Source: Erpetoichthys calabaricus (lineage: Eukaryota > Chordata > Cladistia > Polypteriformes > Polypteridae). From it: a DNA stretch of 64,000 bases. The stretch is from NCBI RefSeq assembly GCF_900747795.2, contig NC_041397.2, positions 194,794,090 to 194,858,089 of the forward strand. Direction: 5' to 3'. Numbering within the stretch: position 1 is the stretch's first letter; every line of letters starts with the position of its first letter. The notes under the pieces are model-generated. The model made no database searches. It saw only the letters and a list, made by a program, of their open reading frames with translations, and was not told where the DNA came from. The translations under genes and the position numbers were made by a program. Shown in pieces: positions 1 to 10,078 of this stretch.

Positions 1-475
1 GCTTGATCACCTGTTGCTAATTGCACCTCCGGGTGGGACTGTAGAGGTGTCCAGGTGGGCTCTGGAGTCCATGCAGCACCACCTGGCGGCCATCCCAGAT
101 CCCCACAGGGTTGTGGAGAACTCCATCTCCCATGAAACCCTGCGGGAAACTGAGGCACCATTGTCAGCCAGGGAGGCTGTCACCAAGCGTCCTGGGGGAG
201 GTAGTGAGACGCCCATGGTTGCTCTCCTGGAACATATGTGGCCGGGCATTGGACCCGGCCACCCGCCACACTGTGTTAGAAGCATATTGTGTGTGTGGGT
301 GTCTGTGTATGGTGGTGTGAAAGGTGGGGTCAGAATTTCTTGCCTGGGGCACCAAATAGGCCAGCAATGTCCCAAGGCTGTTATATTCACTAGTTATGGT
401 AATGTGTTGCGTGTTAGCACATACACGTAAGAATTTCACTGTACTCTGTACACTTTATGACTCCATCCTATTTTT
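1..475. repeat. Unclassified GC-richer repeat, possibly a retroelement 3' end
   Basis: This stretch is richer in G and C than the flanking DNA and has open frames on both strands, none of which resembles a protein I recognise. It ends in a segment (about 400-470) of the sort seen at retroelement 3' ends, with 'aagaatttcactgtact' followed by short AT-rich sequence. It abuts the L2-like LINE fragment beginning near 476. It may be the cut-off end of a larger element lying left of the window. Naming the family would need a repeat-library search. Confidence 0.3.
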
Positions 476-549
476 CAGAATGCCTTTCACCTAACACTCC
501 AAATCGTAACCTTAGATCTTCAATAATGTCTGCTTATAATTCCAATAGG
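476..549 (+). mobile_element. L2-like LINE fragment, left half (split by a Tc1-like element)
   Basis: Translated on the plus strand this segment reads SECLSPNTPNRNLRSS and onward. It aligns with SECLMSYIPNRNLRSS in the L2-like copy at 25,110-25,968. The homology stops at a TA (550-551) where a Tc1-like element begins, and resumes at 2168 on the other side with KLKRSGEAAFCCYAPKIW. The two halves are therefore one LINE copy split by a transposon. This part covers the C-terminal tail of the reverse-transcriptase ORF and is 5' truncated. Confidence 0.75.
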
Positions 550-551
550 TA

Positions 552-2165
552 CATATGAAAAAGTTTGGGAACCCCTCTCAGCCTGCATAATAATTTACTT
601 TCAACAAAAAAGATAACAGTGGTATGTCTTTCATTTTCTAGGAACATCTGAGTACTGGGGTGTTTTCCGAACAAAGATTTTTAGTGAAGCAGTATTTAGT
701 TGTATGAAATTAAATCAAATGTGAAAAACTGGCTGTGCAAAAGTTTGGGTACCCTTGTAATTTTGCTGATTTGAATGCATGTAATTGCTTAATACTGATT
801 ACTTGCAACACCAAATTGGTTGGATTAGCTCGTTAATCCTTGAACTTCATAGACAGGTGTGTCCAATCATGAGAAAAGGTATTTATGGTGGTCAATTGTA
901 AGTTGTGCTTCCCTTTGACTCTCCTCTGAAGAGTGACAGCATGGGATCCTCAACGCAACTCTCAAAAGATCTGAAAACAAAGATTGTTCAGTATCATGGT
1001 TTAGGGGAAGGCTACAAAAACCTATCTCAGAGGTTTAAACTGTCAGTTTCAACTGTAAGGAAGGCCACAGGCACAGTTGCTGTTAAACCCAGGTCTGGCA
1101 GGCCAAGAAAAATACAGGAGCAGAATATGCACAGGATTGTGAGAATGGTTACAGACAACCCACAGATCACCGCCAAAGAACTGCAAAAACATCTTGCTGC
1201 AGATGATGTAGCTTTCTACAATTCAGCACAATTTGCATAAAGAACATTTGTATGGCAGGGTGATGAGAAAGAAGCCCTTTCTGCACTCACGCCACAAACA
1301 GAGTCGCTTGTTGTATGCAAATGTTCATTTAGACAAGCCAGATTCATTTTGGAACAAAGTGCTTTGGACTGATGAGACAAAAATTGAGTTACTTGGTCAT
1401 AACAAAAAGCGCTTTGCATGGCGGAAGAAGAACACCACATTCCAAGAAAAATACCTGCTACCTACTGTCAAATTTGGTGGAGGTTCCATCATGCTGTGGG
1501 GCTGTGTGGCTAGTTCAAGGACTGGGGCCCTTGTTAAAGTCGAGGGTCGGATGAATTCAACCCAATATCAACAAAATCTTCAGGATAATGTTCAAGCATC
1601 AGTCACAAAGTTGAAATTACGTAGGGGTTGGATATTCCAACAAGACAATGACCCAAAACACAGTTCGAAATCTACAAAGGCATTCATGCAGAGGGAGAAG
1701 TACAACGTTCTGGAATGGCCGTCACCGTCTCCTGACTTGAATATCATCGAAAATCTATGGGATGATTTGAAGCAGGCTGTCCATGCTCAGCAGCCATCAA
1801 ATTTAACTGAACTGGAGAGATTTTGTATGGAAGAATGGTCAAAAATACCTCCATCCAGAATCCAGACACTCATCAAAGGCTATAGGAGGCGTCTAGAGGC
1901 TGTTATATTTGTAAAAGGAGGCTCAACTAAGTATTGATGTAATATTTCTGTTGGGGTGCCCAAATTTATGCACCTGTCTAATTTTGTTATGATGCTAACT
2001 GCATATTTTCTGTTAATCCAAAAAATTTAATGTCACTGCTGAAATACTACTGTTTCCATAAGGCATGTCATATATTAAAAGGAAGTTGCTACTTTGAAAG
2101 CTCAGCCAATGCTAAACAAAAATCCAAAGAATTAAGATGGGTTCCCAAACTTTTTCATATGACTG
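552..2165 (+). mobile_element. Tc1-like DNA transposon with IR/DR ends
   Basis: A 1.6-kb element flanked by TA (550-551 and 2166-2167). Each end carries two copies of a short repeat: outer AAAAAGTTTGGGAACCC (about 557-574, mirrored at 2139-2156) and inner AAAAGTTTGGGTACCC (739-754, mirrored near 1953-1970). This IR/DR arrangement is the one known from Sleeping Beauty-type Tc1 elements, where each repeat is a transposase binding site. The 3' end finishes CATATGACTG-TA; the 5' end lacks the matching CAGT next to its TA, so it is slightly eroded. It encodes a broken DD34E transposase and sits in an L2-like LINE. Confidence 0.88.
941..1937 (+). pseudogene. Broken Tc1-like transposase (DD34E)
   Basis: The likely ATG at 941 starts MGSSTQLSKDLKTKIVQYH, the first helix-turn-helix of a Tc1 transposase, followed by SVSTVRK and the GRPR-like hinge RSGRPRK. 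A few residues between these parts appear to be missing relative to other Tc1 proteins. Near 1225-1240 the frame is lost: the first frame stops at 1240 and the homologous sequence continues one frame over (HKEHLYGRVMRKKPFLH). The C-terminal domain keeps all three catalytic residues in context: WTDETK, QQDNDPKHSS and SPDLNIIENLW. It ends with GGSTKY and a stop at 1937. The protein would bind the element's end repeats and cut and join DNA at TA sites. As it stands it cannot make an intact protein, though the element could be moved by a transposase supplied in trans. Confidence 0.88.
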
Positions 2166-2167
2166 TA

Positions 2168-2790
2168 AACTTAAAAGAAGTGGTGAGGCAGCCTTCTGCT
2201 GTTATGCACCTAAAATCTGGAATATCTTACAGATAGAAATTTACCAGGTTAATACAGTGGAGCACTTTAAAAAACTGCTAAAAACCCATTATTTTTTTAA
2301 TAGGGCTTTCTTACAGCTTCATTTTAATTTAACCCTGATAATCTGCAAATGCATTTAATTATCATTTTTATTCATGGCTCCAAAATCCGTACTAACCCCT
2401 ACTTTCTCTGCTGTTCTCTTTCCGGTTTTCTGTAGTGGTAATCTGTGCCACCACCAACTGATCAAAGCACCGTTCAGTCCCTACATTGATGGATTGAAGG
2501 CCAGAGGTCCACATGACCATCATTGTCTAATTCTTCCACATGAAGTAAGAAAATCATGAGGATTGATTGAGATCATTTATGTTAGGTAGAATGCCTAGCG
2601 GGGGCTGGATGGTCTCATGGCCTCGGAATCCCTGCAGATTTTGTTTTTTCTGTCCTCCATGGCCATCGTACCTTACTTTATTCTTTGTTAATTAGTATTG
2701 CCTAATTTTTATATATTTTTTCTTGTTTTCTTTCTTCATCTTGTAAAGCACTTTGAGCTACATCATTTGTATGTGTCACAAGAAATACAC
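2168..2790 (+). mobile_element. L2-like LINE fragment, right half with 3' UTR
   Basis: Resumes the LINE reading frame interrupted at 550: KLKRSGEAAFCCYAPKIWN, then NTVEHFKKLLKTHYF, matching the copy at 25,110-25,968 (minus strand). The 3' UTR follows, with shared landmarks such as the 'actgggtggtctcgtggcct'-type block (here near 2600-2625) and 'gtaaagcactttgagcta' near 2744-2761. The terminal 'gtgctatataaataa' tail seen in the other copy is degraded here. Copies of this kind are dead on arrival: 5' truncated and without endonuclease or most of the RT. Confidence 0.75.
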
Positions 2791-2807
2791 ATATACATCA
2801 AAAACCC

Positions 2808-3210
2808 ATATATTGTGCCCTGGCTGCAAAAGAATTGTTTTGAGGAATTGTATTCAGGTTTGAGTCCAAAACAGAACTGACTAGAGAGAGAGAAAATGGC
2901 AGCTATAAAGCCCGGGACAGGAAGTGACATCATTGTTGGTGCCAGAACCAGAAGTGATGTGACACACATACACACACACAACTACACGCACACACACACA
3001 CTAAATCCCCCACCCACCCCTCAGGGGACCAGAAGTGATGTCATCTATGACCCCAGTACCGGAAGTGACGTCATCCATTACCAAACTGCCCATCCCCCTC
3101 CAAACCCCCCAACCCCCGTCAGTACTGGAAGTGTCTTAATCAGTGGCGTGGATGGTCTGCAGAAAACTGAGAAAGAAAGTCAGTGTAGTTCGCCACCCCC
3201 TGGTGTAGCA
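2808..3210 (+). repeat. ETS-CRE array repeat, copy 1
   Basis: Shares its start ('cccatatattg', 'ctggctgcaaaa'), a central block ('gagtccaaaacagaactgact' near 2861) and its end ('ttcgccaccccctggt' near 3189-3204) with the repeat at 8030-8312. A TATA-like 'gcagctataaag' near 2900-2911 is matched by 'gcagctttaaag' in the other copy. The middle carries five variants of a GGAAGTGACGTCAT motif separated by C-rich and CA-repeat DNA. No coding frame resembles a known protein. The family is unknown to me; a short non-autonomous element is likely. Confidence 0.65.
2918..3141 (+). promoter_or_regulatory. Cluster of five ETS-CRE composite motifs
   Basis: Variants lie at about 2918-2934 (caggaagtgacatcatt), 2946-2962 (accagaagtgatgtgac), 3028-3045 (accagaagtgatgtcatc), 3058-3076 (accggaagtgacgtcatcc, perfect) and 3124-3141 (a weak copy). 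The perfect form joins an ETS site (CCGGAAGT) to a full CRE (TGACGTCA), a composite known from vertebrate promoters and bound jointly by ETS and CREB/ATF factors. Whether these copies act is not shown by sequence. Confidence 0.5.
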
Positions 3211-3215
3211 TAGTA

Positions 3216-3741
3216 CAGTGGAATCTTGGTTCATGAATGTCTCGGTACACGTACAAATCAGTTTACGACCAAAAAGTTCGCCAAACTTTTGCCTCGGTAC
3301 ACGACCACACACTCGGTATATGAACAAGCCAGTTTCCCTTTCGGTTTGTACATGTTCAGTCTCTCCCTGTGCATTTCCTGTGCAGTGAGCAAGAGAGAGA
3401 GCGAGAGAGCACGACACACACACACACACACACACGCACACACATACACACACAGGCAGCGCGAGAGAGAGACAGAGGCACACACACAGGCAGCAATAGC
3501 GAGAGAGAGGGCTGGACTCATAAGGTAGAGAAGGCAGTTAAAGAATGCATTGGGCTTGATTTTGTTTTCACTTCTGTTTACAGCAATCGGTTCGTAGCAT
3601 GCATTGTTGCAATGTTACTTTTCTTGGTGGTTTATTAAATTACGGATTTTTTCAAATGTTCATTTTTTTCCCTGTGCTTAAAACTCATTAAAAAAAAGTG
3701 TTTTTAGCTAGCGGTTGGTAGCGGTATAGCGCAAACTATTC
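3216..3741 (-). mobile_element. Truncated Tigger-like MITE (same family as 19,420-20,369)
   Basis: Starts CAGTGGAATCTTGGTTCATGA after a TA at 3214-3215 and follows, in reverse, the end of the element at 19,420-20,369. It passes through the 'tcggtacacgtacaa' segment, the CA/GA-rich low-complexity middle (about 3390-3510) and on to the sequence matching 'gcgctatagtgctagg'. Homology stops near 3741, so the second terminal inverted repeat is missing. The TIR and TA target are those of the pogo/Tigger branch of Tc1/mariner. It has no coding capacity. Confidence 0.75.
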
Positions 3742-6511
3742 TGGTTTCACAATTACCTTGAATAAGAGATTATTTTCCTGTCAGATTAAACTAGACCACT
3801 TTGTTATGATCACAATGGAACAGTTCAAATATCTAGGCATTATAGTGACACAAAAACTTAAAGTTCTTTTTAAATTTAGTTTTTACAATATTGATGGAAA
3901 GCATCAAACAAGTTGTTAAAAAAACAGTATAGTCACATATTCCCCTCACATTTGCATGAAAAATTAATATTGTTAAAATCAATATCCTTTAAAAGCTCCT
4001 ATTAACTTTTTTAAGTATCCATAAATGCATTATATACTTTTTTTAATTATATACAATTTTTACTTGGGTCATTTGGAATGCATAAAGGCCACGTATAGAA
4101 AAAACAGTTTTGCAAAGACCTAAAACAGTGGGGATAAAGGTAGTACCTTATTTGTAATTGTATTACTGGGTTGAAGATACTGTACATGCACTTAAACATG
4201 ATGGAAGCAAGCAGAAAGTAATAAAGCTATACCTGTTTGTTTATCCATAGAAATAAAATCCTATCTAAACTCTTCACTGCTGTAATTGCCTTCCTCTGTG
4301 CTCTCACATTCACTAACTGACATCAATCTATCAATAATTTTGTGATGTAACAATTTTTCAATATGATACCAAGGTAAGGATCACTTTAAAGCCAAGATGC
4401 TACTGTAAGTTGATAGCGTGCATGGTAATTATTTTATCCACCCTCTCTTTACCTATATACAGTAGTATTGAATTCGTGGAAGCTGCTTGGTATTCAGACT
4501 TTTAGAGACCTCCATATTGACAATATGTTTGCATGTTTTGAACAAATATGCTTTAAATACAGTTTCCCAGTACCTACAATACTGAAACTATGTGAAAGGT
4601 AGAAGCTTTTTTAGGTTTAAAAAAAAACTGCCCACTGTTCCTAATTTTCCATCAATGGTGAAACTGTATGATTCTATGATCATGAAATATAGACAGAATT
4701 TCTAGACTCTACCTACCTATGTCTAAGATTACACACTTAAGTGATAAACAACTTTGGGAATGAGGGGCCTTTGATTAAAACCTCAGATATGAATACCCAT
4801 GGACAAGATTCACTCATAGTTTTATACTATATGAAGTAATTCAGTTAAAATTGTGTATTTTGCATACATTTCAATTAGAGAGTAGCCAAAGTAAATCTAT
4901 GCCAGGACCTACATTTGTAAAAGCTGTTATTAAGTCTCTGCCTAACTAATGTTTTGAATGAGTTCCCAAAAATAGCAATAGGGTGGTAGGCCTTGAAAAA
5001 GACCCATAAACCAGGCCAGGACCTACCCTAACCCGAGCAGAAATAGGCCAAACCCCTGGCAGCCTGACCCCAAACTCTACTGGAAAGCTTTAGCCTACTT
5101 AGGCTTAAAGTGGGTTTTGGCTTTAAAGGCTCAACACACATCATACATATCCCACAAATTATAAAAATGCACAAATTTGCTCTTCTAGGGAGAGGAACCA
5201 TATAACCTCTGCCTAGATTATATAAATCAAAAACATTATCTTTATAAATAAGGATATATTTATTAGCAATTCTTAAAAAAAGAAAGCAAAATTGGCAACA
5301 ATAAGGCAAAAGGGCAAGTCACAATATGCATATCAAAATTCTGAAGCACAAACACAAGCAAAAATACCCAGAATCCAGAAAATCAATACACACAAAGAGA
5401 AGAATGCCAATCAATGAATCACTGAAGGATTCTGTTCCTCAGCCTCACAATATATCGGCTGAGGGATGTCATTCAGCTGTAACATCTGGATGGCACAGCC
5501 TCTTCAGGTTCTACCCATAAAACACAAAGAACACAGGAGAACAAGTAATAAATAGATGGTAAATAAAATAACAACAGTAATAATAAATACATGGATACAA
5601 AAAAATAATACACTATTTTAGAATGAACAAAAAAAAATGGAAAAATAACATAAGCCATGGAATACATCCTGGCTGAAACAAAGCCAACTAAGACACCTGT
5701 TTTGACCCTACACTCAAATCATGTTTCAAGATAAAGCTTTCTAATTTCTAATATGACTTTAGGTTTACAATTAGTGTAGACCTACCAGTGTATTCTCTGG
5801 AGTACCGTCAAATGGAATAACCATTAGAAATCTATTGTGATGCATTATACCACAAAGCCACTCATCTTCTTATCTTACTCTGGTGGAACAACTCTGTCCT
5901 GCCCTTCAAAACGCTGTCAAGAAAGATTGTCTTATTTTACTTACAATTAAAATAGATAAATTTGTTAAGATTAAGTAATGGTTCAGACATATTTTTCTAG
6001 AATTTGCTAAGAATTCATGAATGTTATACTAAAATAAATAAGCTGAGCCACTATTAAGCTTTTTCGTACTTCACCATATACCGGATAAGGGTCTGCTGTA
6101 CAGTGGACTTTTTGTTAACTTAGCTCTCTGATTTGTAGAGGATGCTGATATTGATTTCATTTAATAAATGTATGAGATGTAGTACTGATTAAATCCTTGA
6201 TTATTCTGTGTCTCATTCATTGCAATCTCCTCTTTGTATTGTGCTGTTACATCTTCTACCTCCTCTATTTTAACCGAGCTACTGCTCCCAATCCACGAAA
6301 TCAGGCATCAGAGTGATTGAAAACCTTAAGAATCAATGGTTTGTGTTAATTTTGTTGCAGCAAACCATCATAATTTAATACCGCTAAACAGATTCTACAG
6401 TACTAGACAAACAAATGTCAAAACATGTGATGGGTCTAGATCAGCACAGCTCTAGCTAGGCGCACTTTATTGTTATATTATTATTAGTGATTCTACCAGA
6501 CAGACAATGCT
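3742..6511. other. AT-rich intergenic DNA, nothing recognised
   Basis: About 2.8 kb without a gene, a clear repeat boundary or a recognisable protein. Short open frames near 5028-5667 have no family resemblance. The block 5000-5110 is unusually C-rich for the region and could be a worn repeat, but I cannot name it. Confidence 0.5.
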
Positions 6512-6690
6512 GTGTAATGCTTAAGACATTCAACTTCAAACCCTGAGGTTGTAAGTTAAAATCTGGCTGCTGACACTGCAAGTCACTTCTCCTGCATGTG
6601 CTCCAATAAGGGAAAAAAGGAAATGGAATTAATCAAATCAAATATTGCAAGTTGCCTTCAATAAAGGAGTCACTCAAATAAGTAAGTGTA
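6512..6690 (+). repeat. Old tRNA-derived SINE
   Basis: The order of blocks matches, in the opposite orientation, the SINE at 53,243-53,458. They are: a tRNA-like head ('aatgcttaagacattcaacttcaaa', then 'ctgaggttgtaagttaaaatct' where the B box would lie), a middle 'gcaagtcacttctcctgcatgtgctcca', and a tail 'ttcaataaaggagtcactcaaataagtaa'. It is well diverged from that copy, so it is an old insertion. Confidence 0.6.
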
Positions 6691-8029
6691 AATCTGTGCA
6701 AGTGCTCTGCACTATAGAAGAATAAACTGCATTTAACTGTGTAGGCTGCTTCATTATTTTATCTATGCTGTACTGATTAATAAAATCACACAACAAGCAC
6801 TGCAAACTGCAATCCCAAAAATGAAGCTGTCTCCTCCTTCTTAATATAACTTAAGGTTGTGGGTGGTTGGAGCAGGAAGGGGCACCAATTGTGGACTGCC
6901 ATGGTTAAGATGTGGAAAGAATACCAGATCACTGGACAAAAACTACACATAAACAAAACCCTACACAAACAAAGACCAAGTCTGGAAAGTTAACTTTAAT
7001 TATGTATGAAAGACGCCATTACTATATACAATTTTGTGCTAAATATAGAACCTTCAGAGTGCAGGATCTCAAAATTCAAACACAGCCAAATGATATCATT
7101 GATTAAGATGAGTCCAGAAAAAAAGCAGGAACTGGCCACCAATGAAAGACTTCTTAGGAAGGAAAACCAGCAGCCACAAAGACCTGAATCTGTGAATGCT
7201 GGACAGAGCTGTATATCACAGAATTTTAGTTTTCTTGCATTTAGCGTGATCTTTTAAAAATTGTTAATTAAAACCTGATAAGCAAATAAGACATGCATGT
7301 GTTTAGTTGTCATTGACTTCACTGATGACATTATACTTCTTTCAAGGGTGAGTTATGTTTGATCATACAGTGCCAATAGCATGCAATGGTTGTTTTTCTC
7401 CTTAACAATGGTTTCTAGTTTACAAGCAAGCAAGTAAGTCCCTTTGTAATTAGCAGCATTAAGCTAGCAGTCCTGAGCAGCCTTGTAATATCACCTACCT
7501 AGCTGACTAAATCAAAACCCTAGCATAACCTTCACAATGTGTAAATTGTTCTGGGGAACAGAAGCATGCATTACGTGTTCTAAACAAATAGATCAAAGTC
7601 CTAAGTATATTGGCAAACACCCCAGATTACCCAGGGACACCTCTCTGCATGTTCAAGTGTCAAAGAACTTTCCTTGGATACCAGTCACAGAGGAACCGAC
7701 AGCCTCCCTGATGCTGATGAAGAAGTGTTTGCAGTAGTAGAAACATGCAGCTCTTACTCCTGACAAAGCAGAAATGAGAGGAAACATCAATCAAGAGACA
7801 TGAGATAAAAAGTGTACAGAACTCCAGATTTAGTGCCAGTAGCTAGCCTACTGCTCTGTGACACCAAAAAAAGAGGGACTTGTCCCTCAATTACAGTTAC
7901 ATTTTTTTGGGAAGGCTTTATTAACTTTTAATATATGATGTATGGAATTTGATAAACCAGTGAGTCAATCATTTTACTAACAAGCTGTCACAAAAACAAC
8001 CATAAGACATTGAGAAGGTTTGGGGCAGC
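6691..8029. other. AT-rich intergenic DNA, nothing recognised
   Basis: No convincing coding frame or named repeat. Short frames at 6912-7257 and 7537-7737 have no family resemblance and no splice context that I can support. Confidence 0.5.
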
Positions 8030-8312
8030 CACCCATATAATTGTTCCTGGCTGCAAAACAGTTGCAGAAACATTGCCATGTTCACACAATCGAGTCCAAA
8101 ACAGAACTGACTCTCTATACACAAGATTGCAGCTTTAAAGGCCAGTGGAGGAAGTGATGTCATCAGGACCGGGACCGGAAGTGACGTCATCAGGACCGGG
8201 ACCGGAAGTGACATCATTGGCTGCCCCAGAGCTGGGCGGGATTTCCCTAGAATGGCTTGCAAAAGATCGAGAGGGAGAATTAGTGCACTTCGCCACCCCC
8301 TGGTCCAGCGTG
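8030..8312 (+). repeat. ETS-CRE array repeat, copy 2
   Basis: Same family as 2808-3210. It shares 'cccatataattg', 'ctggctgcaaaaca', 'gagtccaaaacagaactgact' (near 8093) and the terminal 'cttcgccaccccctggt' (near 8288). It is shorter because the spacer DNA between the motif units of copy 1 is absent, leaving the units in tandem. No protein is encoded. Confidence 0.65.
8146..8218 (+). promoter_or_regulatory. 27-bp minisatellite of ETS-CRE composite motifs
   Basis: Two 27-bp units in tandem (8165-8191 and 8192-8218) follow a partial unit (8146-8164). Each unit is a GGACC doublet followed by CCGGAAGTGACGTCAT or a one-base variant (GACATCAT). The first full unit holds a perfect ETS site and a perfect palindromic CRE. 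Their function here is inference. Confidence 0.55.
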
Positions 8313-8384
8313 GAATCACATGTATTCAAGCCCTTTAGTTGTCTCCTAAACACGTGTGTGTGACAATGCTTAGTCCTGAAAAAT

Positions 8385-8990
8385 GTTGTCTGGGGATTTC
8401 TGGAGCCTATACCATAGGCTGCACACCCGGGACAGGACACCAGTCAATCATAGGATGAATTTGAAAAAATGAAATTTCATAAACTATTGTAAACCCACAA
8501 AACTGTGCCTTACAAAAATGTCTAGTTGTTTGAAATGTTCTATGATTAGCCTTATTCATTTCTTTTGTACTTTGTGGACGATAATTTAAAAGTAACTTTT
8601 AAACTATCTTGTTCCAAAAAACTGTCCATTTTCCATTTAATGGTCCTGGGGGGTGGGACGCTATCCTAGCAGCATCTGATACAAGGCAGAAAATTAACCT
8701 GGCCTACATGCCTTTGCATTAGAGGTCACACTGCCATTCACTCATATAAACACTGGGCTGAAGGCTAGGACTAGTCCATCACAGGACACATCCACAGTTA
8801 TGCTCACACCACACATGGTCAATTTAGTGTTACCAATTCACGTACTGTAAAGTGCATGTTTTTGGATGAGGAAAGCCTGAGTAGATGGATAAAAAGGCCA
8901 AGGAGACACAGCAAGAACATATAAATTCTATACAGTAACTGACCAGGTACAGATTTGAACTCTACCCTGAGCAGCTGTGAGGCTGCGGAG
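8385..8990 (-). repeat. Degraded V-SINE pieces (minus strand)
   Basis: Segments at about 8385-8450 ('ggagcctataccataggctgcacacccgggacagg'-type sequence) and 8640-8990 follow the reverse complement of the V-SINE body seen intact at 58,041-58,398. Recognisable blocks are 'gtcaatttagtgttaccaattcacgta', 'aaagtgcatgtttttggatgagg' and a tRNA-like head near 8950-8985. Many substitutions and indels mark them as old. There are probably two separate insertions. Confidence 0.5.
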
Positions 8991-8999
8991 CAAGATTAT

Positions 9000-9640
9000 T
9001 ATAGTTAAAGAATACTAAAATCTAAACTGAAACTATTATTAAAAAACATTTTTGTAAACTGAAATAAAATAATTAACAAAACCAAAATGAAAAACTAAAA
9101 CTAAACAAAACTATTAAAGTAGCAGGAAAGACTAACTGAAATAAAATAATAATTTACTAAAATATTTTTAGTTTTTGTTTTTGAATGAATATTCTGTAGT
9201 CTTTAACCTTTGTAACTTTTAACTCTAAAACAGAAAGTCATCCACCACAAGCCAAAATTGTGTAATATTGTTCATATTCAGTATCTGGTTTTGATTATGC
9301 TTGTTTTTATCAGATAAAAACAAAACCAGATAGTAAACCAAGTAATGTAGTAAGCTTCCACTAACATTAAACTCATATCCAAATCCATTAGGTGTACAGT
9401 TCTGTCTGATTGTAATAAAAAACTAAACTCCATGCCGTAATTACTAAAACTAAAACTGAAACTAATAGATATAAAAATAAAATACAAATGTCTTTGTGAA
9501 ATAAAAACTTAATTAAAATTATAAATACACGATGAAGGAAAACTAAAACTAAACTGAATTTCCAAGTAAGGTCAGAAAAAATATAGAAATAAAAACTAAT
9601 ATAAAAAGGCAAAACTACAATAACCTTGCTGCAGAGGCTA
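9000..9640. repeat. Degenerate 'aaactaaaact' low-complexity DNA
   Basis: Long A-rich stretches built on variants of 'aaaactaaaactgaaact' run through most of this interval. Related T-rich runs ('tagttttaatttctcattttagttt') occur at about 57,570-57,690 and 60,755-60,890. They may be remnants of one simple-repeat-bearing element. The open frames here are products of the composition. Confidence 0.45.
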
Positions 9641-9838
9641 CCATAAAGCCACATCTTCTTTTTCAGTTACAATAATTATCATAATCATAAAGATTTAAAA
9701 TGCAGTCATGCTCTATCAGCACATGCTCCCAACCTTCAAAGACAAAATGGCCACCCTACCAATATGCCCCTGAAATTACCCTTTACACAACCTTGACATT
9801 CAATCCCAACTCGCCCATACCACTCAGACATTTTTGAT

Positions 9839-10078
9839 TTGACATACTTTGTTAATCCCCAAGAGGAATTTGTCTTTTCACATTACCTTTGTAGGTCAAA
9901 GAGCAATATCAGCCATTGCACAAAGCCCCTAGAGCAGTTTTCAGGTTAAAGGCTTTGCTCAAGGGCCCAACGGCCCAACGGAAGAAAATCCCTTCTAGCA
10001 GTAACTGGACTTGAACCAACAAACTTCCAGATATCAGGTCAGATCCTTAGCCACAGAGCCACTGTATTCTGTACTGTA
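9839..10078 (-). repeat. tRNA-derived SINE with a LINE-matching tail
   Basis: Read on the minus strand it begins 'cagtggctctgtggctaagg' (A-box-like), followed by 'ggttcaagtcc' (B box; its complement lies at 10,006-10,016), an old SINE body, and a 3' end 'tcctcttggggattaacaaagtatg' (9842 upward). That tail matches the 3' end of the LINE at 11,461-17,845 ('ccccttgggattaataaagtat'). SINEs are known to borrow the tail of the LINE that copies them, so the LINE family is its probable partner. Confidence 0.65.

Noticed and set aside
2374-2559. Small ORF after the L2-like fragment
   Set aside because: It falls in the LINE 3' UTR and is not kept in the other copy.
3136-3528. Open frames on both strands over CA/GA repeats
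   Set aside because: Same low-complexity core as the MITE family; composition-driven.
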